Source of the DNA: UBA2289 sp041677365
GTDB lineage: Bacteria; Bacillota_I; Bacilli_A; Izemoplasmatales; Hujiaoplasmataceae
Reading direction: 5' to 3'
Length of the DNA: 34,460 nt
Assembly (NCBI GenBank): GCA_041677365.1
Contig: JBAYQC010000001.1
Coordinates: 1-34,460 of the forward strand
Shown: piece by piece, positions 34,267 to 34,460 of the stretch
Position numbering within the stretch: the first letter of the stretch is position 1
Layout of the letters: every line of letters begins with the position of its first letter
Position numbers and translations under genes: made by a program
Notes under the pieces: generated by a model
The model's input: the letters and a program-made list of their open reading frames with translations, nothing else
Database searches by the model: none
Told to the model about the DNA's origin: nothing

Positions 34267-34309
34267 GTGGTTCAAGTTTCTTTTTGACACAAAGAAATAA
34301 CCACTTGAA
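34267..34309 (+). other. Two mutually exclusive hairpins after the small membrane protein gene
   Basis: Stem A pairs GTGGTT (34267-34272) with AACCAC (34299-34304) and TTTCTTT (34277-34283) with AAAGAAA (34291-34297). Stem B pairs TTCAAGT (34271-34277) with ACTTGAA (34303-34309). They share bases and cannot form together. No T tract follows, so a simple terminator is unlikely. Confidence 0.5.
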
Positions 34310-34379
34310 AATTGACTTGGACTATATAGGGTAAATGCAACAGTCTTTTTGAATATCCCTTAGTAAAGCCATTTTTATA

Positions 34380-34430
34380 GGGGTGCGTAAAATCCCATGA
34401 AGGGTGCGTAAAAATAGGCTAGGGGTGCTA
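34380..34430 (+). repeat. Direct repeats with an exact 21-bp period
   Basis: GGGTGCGTAAAA starts at 34381 and again at 34402, and a third partial copy, GGGTGCTAA, at 34423: each 21 bases apart. Such spacing puts all copies on one face of the helix. Read on the minus strand the repeats encode a 7-residue pattern ending FYAP or LAP, but that frame is only about 20 codons long between stops. Other than these, 34310-34460 shows no gene. Confidence 0.6.
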
Positions 34431-34460
34431 ATTTGTATCAAAATAGGTAGTATTACACAT

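Noticed and set aside
34380..34430. CRISPR array
   Set aside because: Repeat cores are too short and the period of 21 bases is far below repeat-spacer units; no cas genes.

Overview
The window is AT-rich, uses TGA as a stop (many genes end in TGA and Trp is TGG), has strong AGGAGG-type ribosome sites and shows Gram-positive features: a lipoteichoic-acid-synthase-like protein, class III fructose-bisphosphatase and a cre-like catabolite site. It looks like a low-GC Bacillota or a walled relative of the Mollicutes/Erysipelotrichia, probably anaerobic and fermentative. I cannot name the species from sequence alone.

Layout. (1) 1-1353, minus strand: 5' part of an M3 oligoendopeptidase, a YjbQ-family gene and an Mpv17/PMP22-like membrane protein, probably one transcript. 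(2) 1474-1845: a monocistronic gene for an EncFtn-type encapsulated-ferritin-like protein with no encapsulin beside it. (3) 1891-3844: class III fructose-1,6-bisphosphatase interrupted by a frameshift. (4) About 3918-23679: a 17-gene co-directional, largely overlapping gene cluster. It encodes a MocA-like cytidylyltransferase, two complete three-subunit molybdenum hydroxylases, an XdhC-like maturation factor, an unknown polytopic membrane protein, an unusual P-loop protein, a hydantoinase (HyuA), SsnA, a PreA-like flavin/4Fe-4S protein, adenine deaminase, two different fold-type II PLP enzymes, YgeY and a short YgeW-type carbamoyltransferase. It opens with an extended -10 promoter, an inverted repeat and a cre-like site. 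(5) 23687-29764: thpR, a convergent guanine deaminase, then xth, a TraX-like gene, nnr, a radical SAM gene, a gamma-carbonic-anhydrase-like gene and an HD hydrolase. (6) 29854-32381: LtaS-like sulfatase and an UPF0316 protein. (7) 32466-34460: tRNA-Gly(GCC) followed by a small accessory segment with an AbiEi/DUF6088-like gene preceded by GTCGAC operators, a two-part protein with a C-terminal XRE domain, a small two-helix membrane protein, competing hairpins and 21-bp-period repeats at the window edge.

How the genes work together (inference). The central cluster resembles the yge/yqe/xdh/ssnA/hyuA sets linked to anaerobic purine and urate breakdown. Adenine deaminase and, nearby, guanine deaminase would feed hypoxanthine and xanthine to the Mo hydroxylases. 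HyuA, SsnA and the PreA-like protein would act on the oxidised or reduced heterocycle. The PLP enzymes, YgeY and YgeW would dismantle the ureido/amino-acid fragments, with YgeW possibly yielding carbamoyl phosphate. Since both cluster edges lie inside the window, absences are informative: I see no YgfK-size protein, typical diaminopropionate-lyase YgeX, carbamate kinase, known purine permease, selD/yqeC or dedicated regulator. The unknown membrane protein, the tandem PLP enzymes and the PreA-like protein are therefore the best candidates for new biochemistry.
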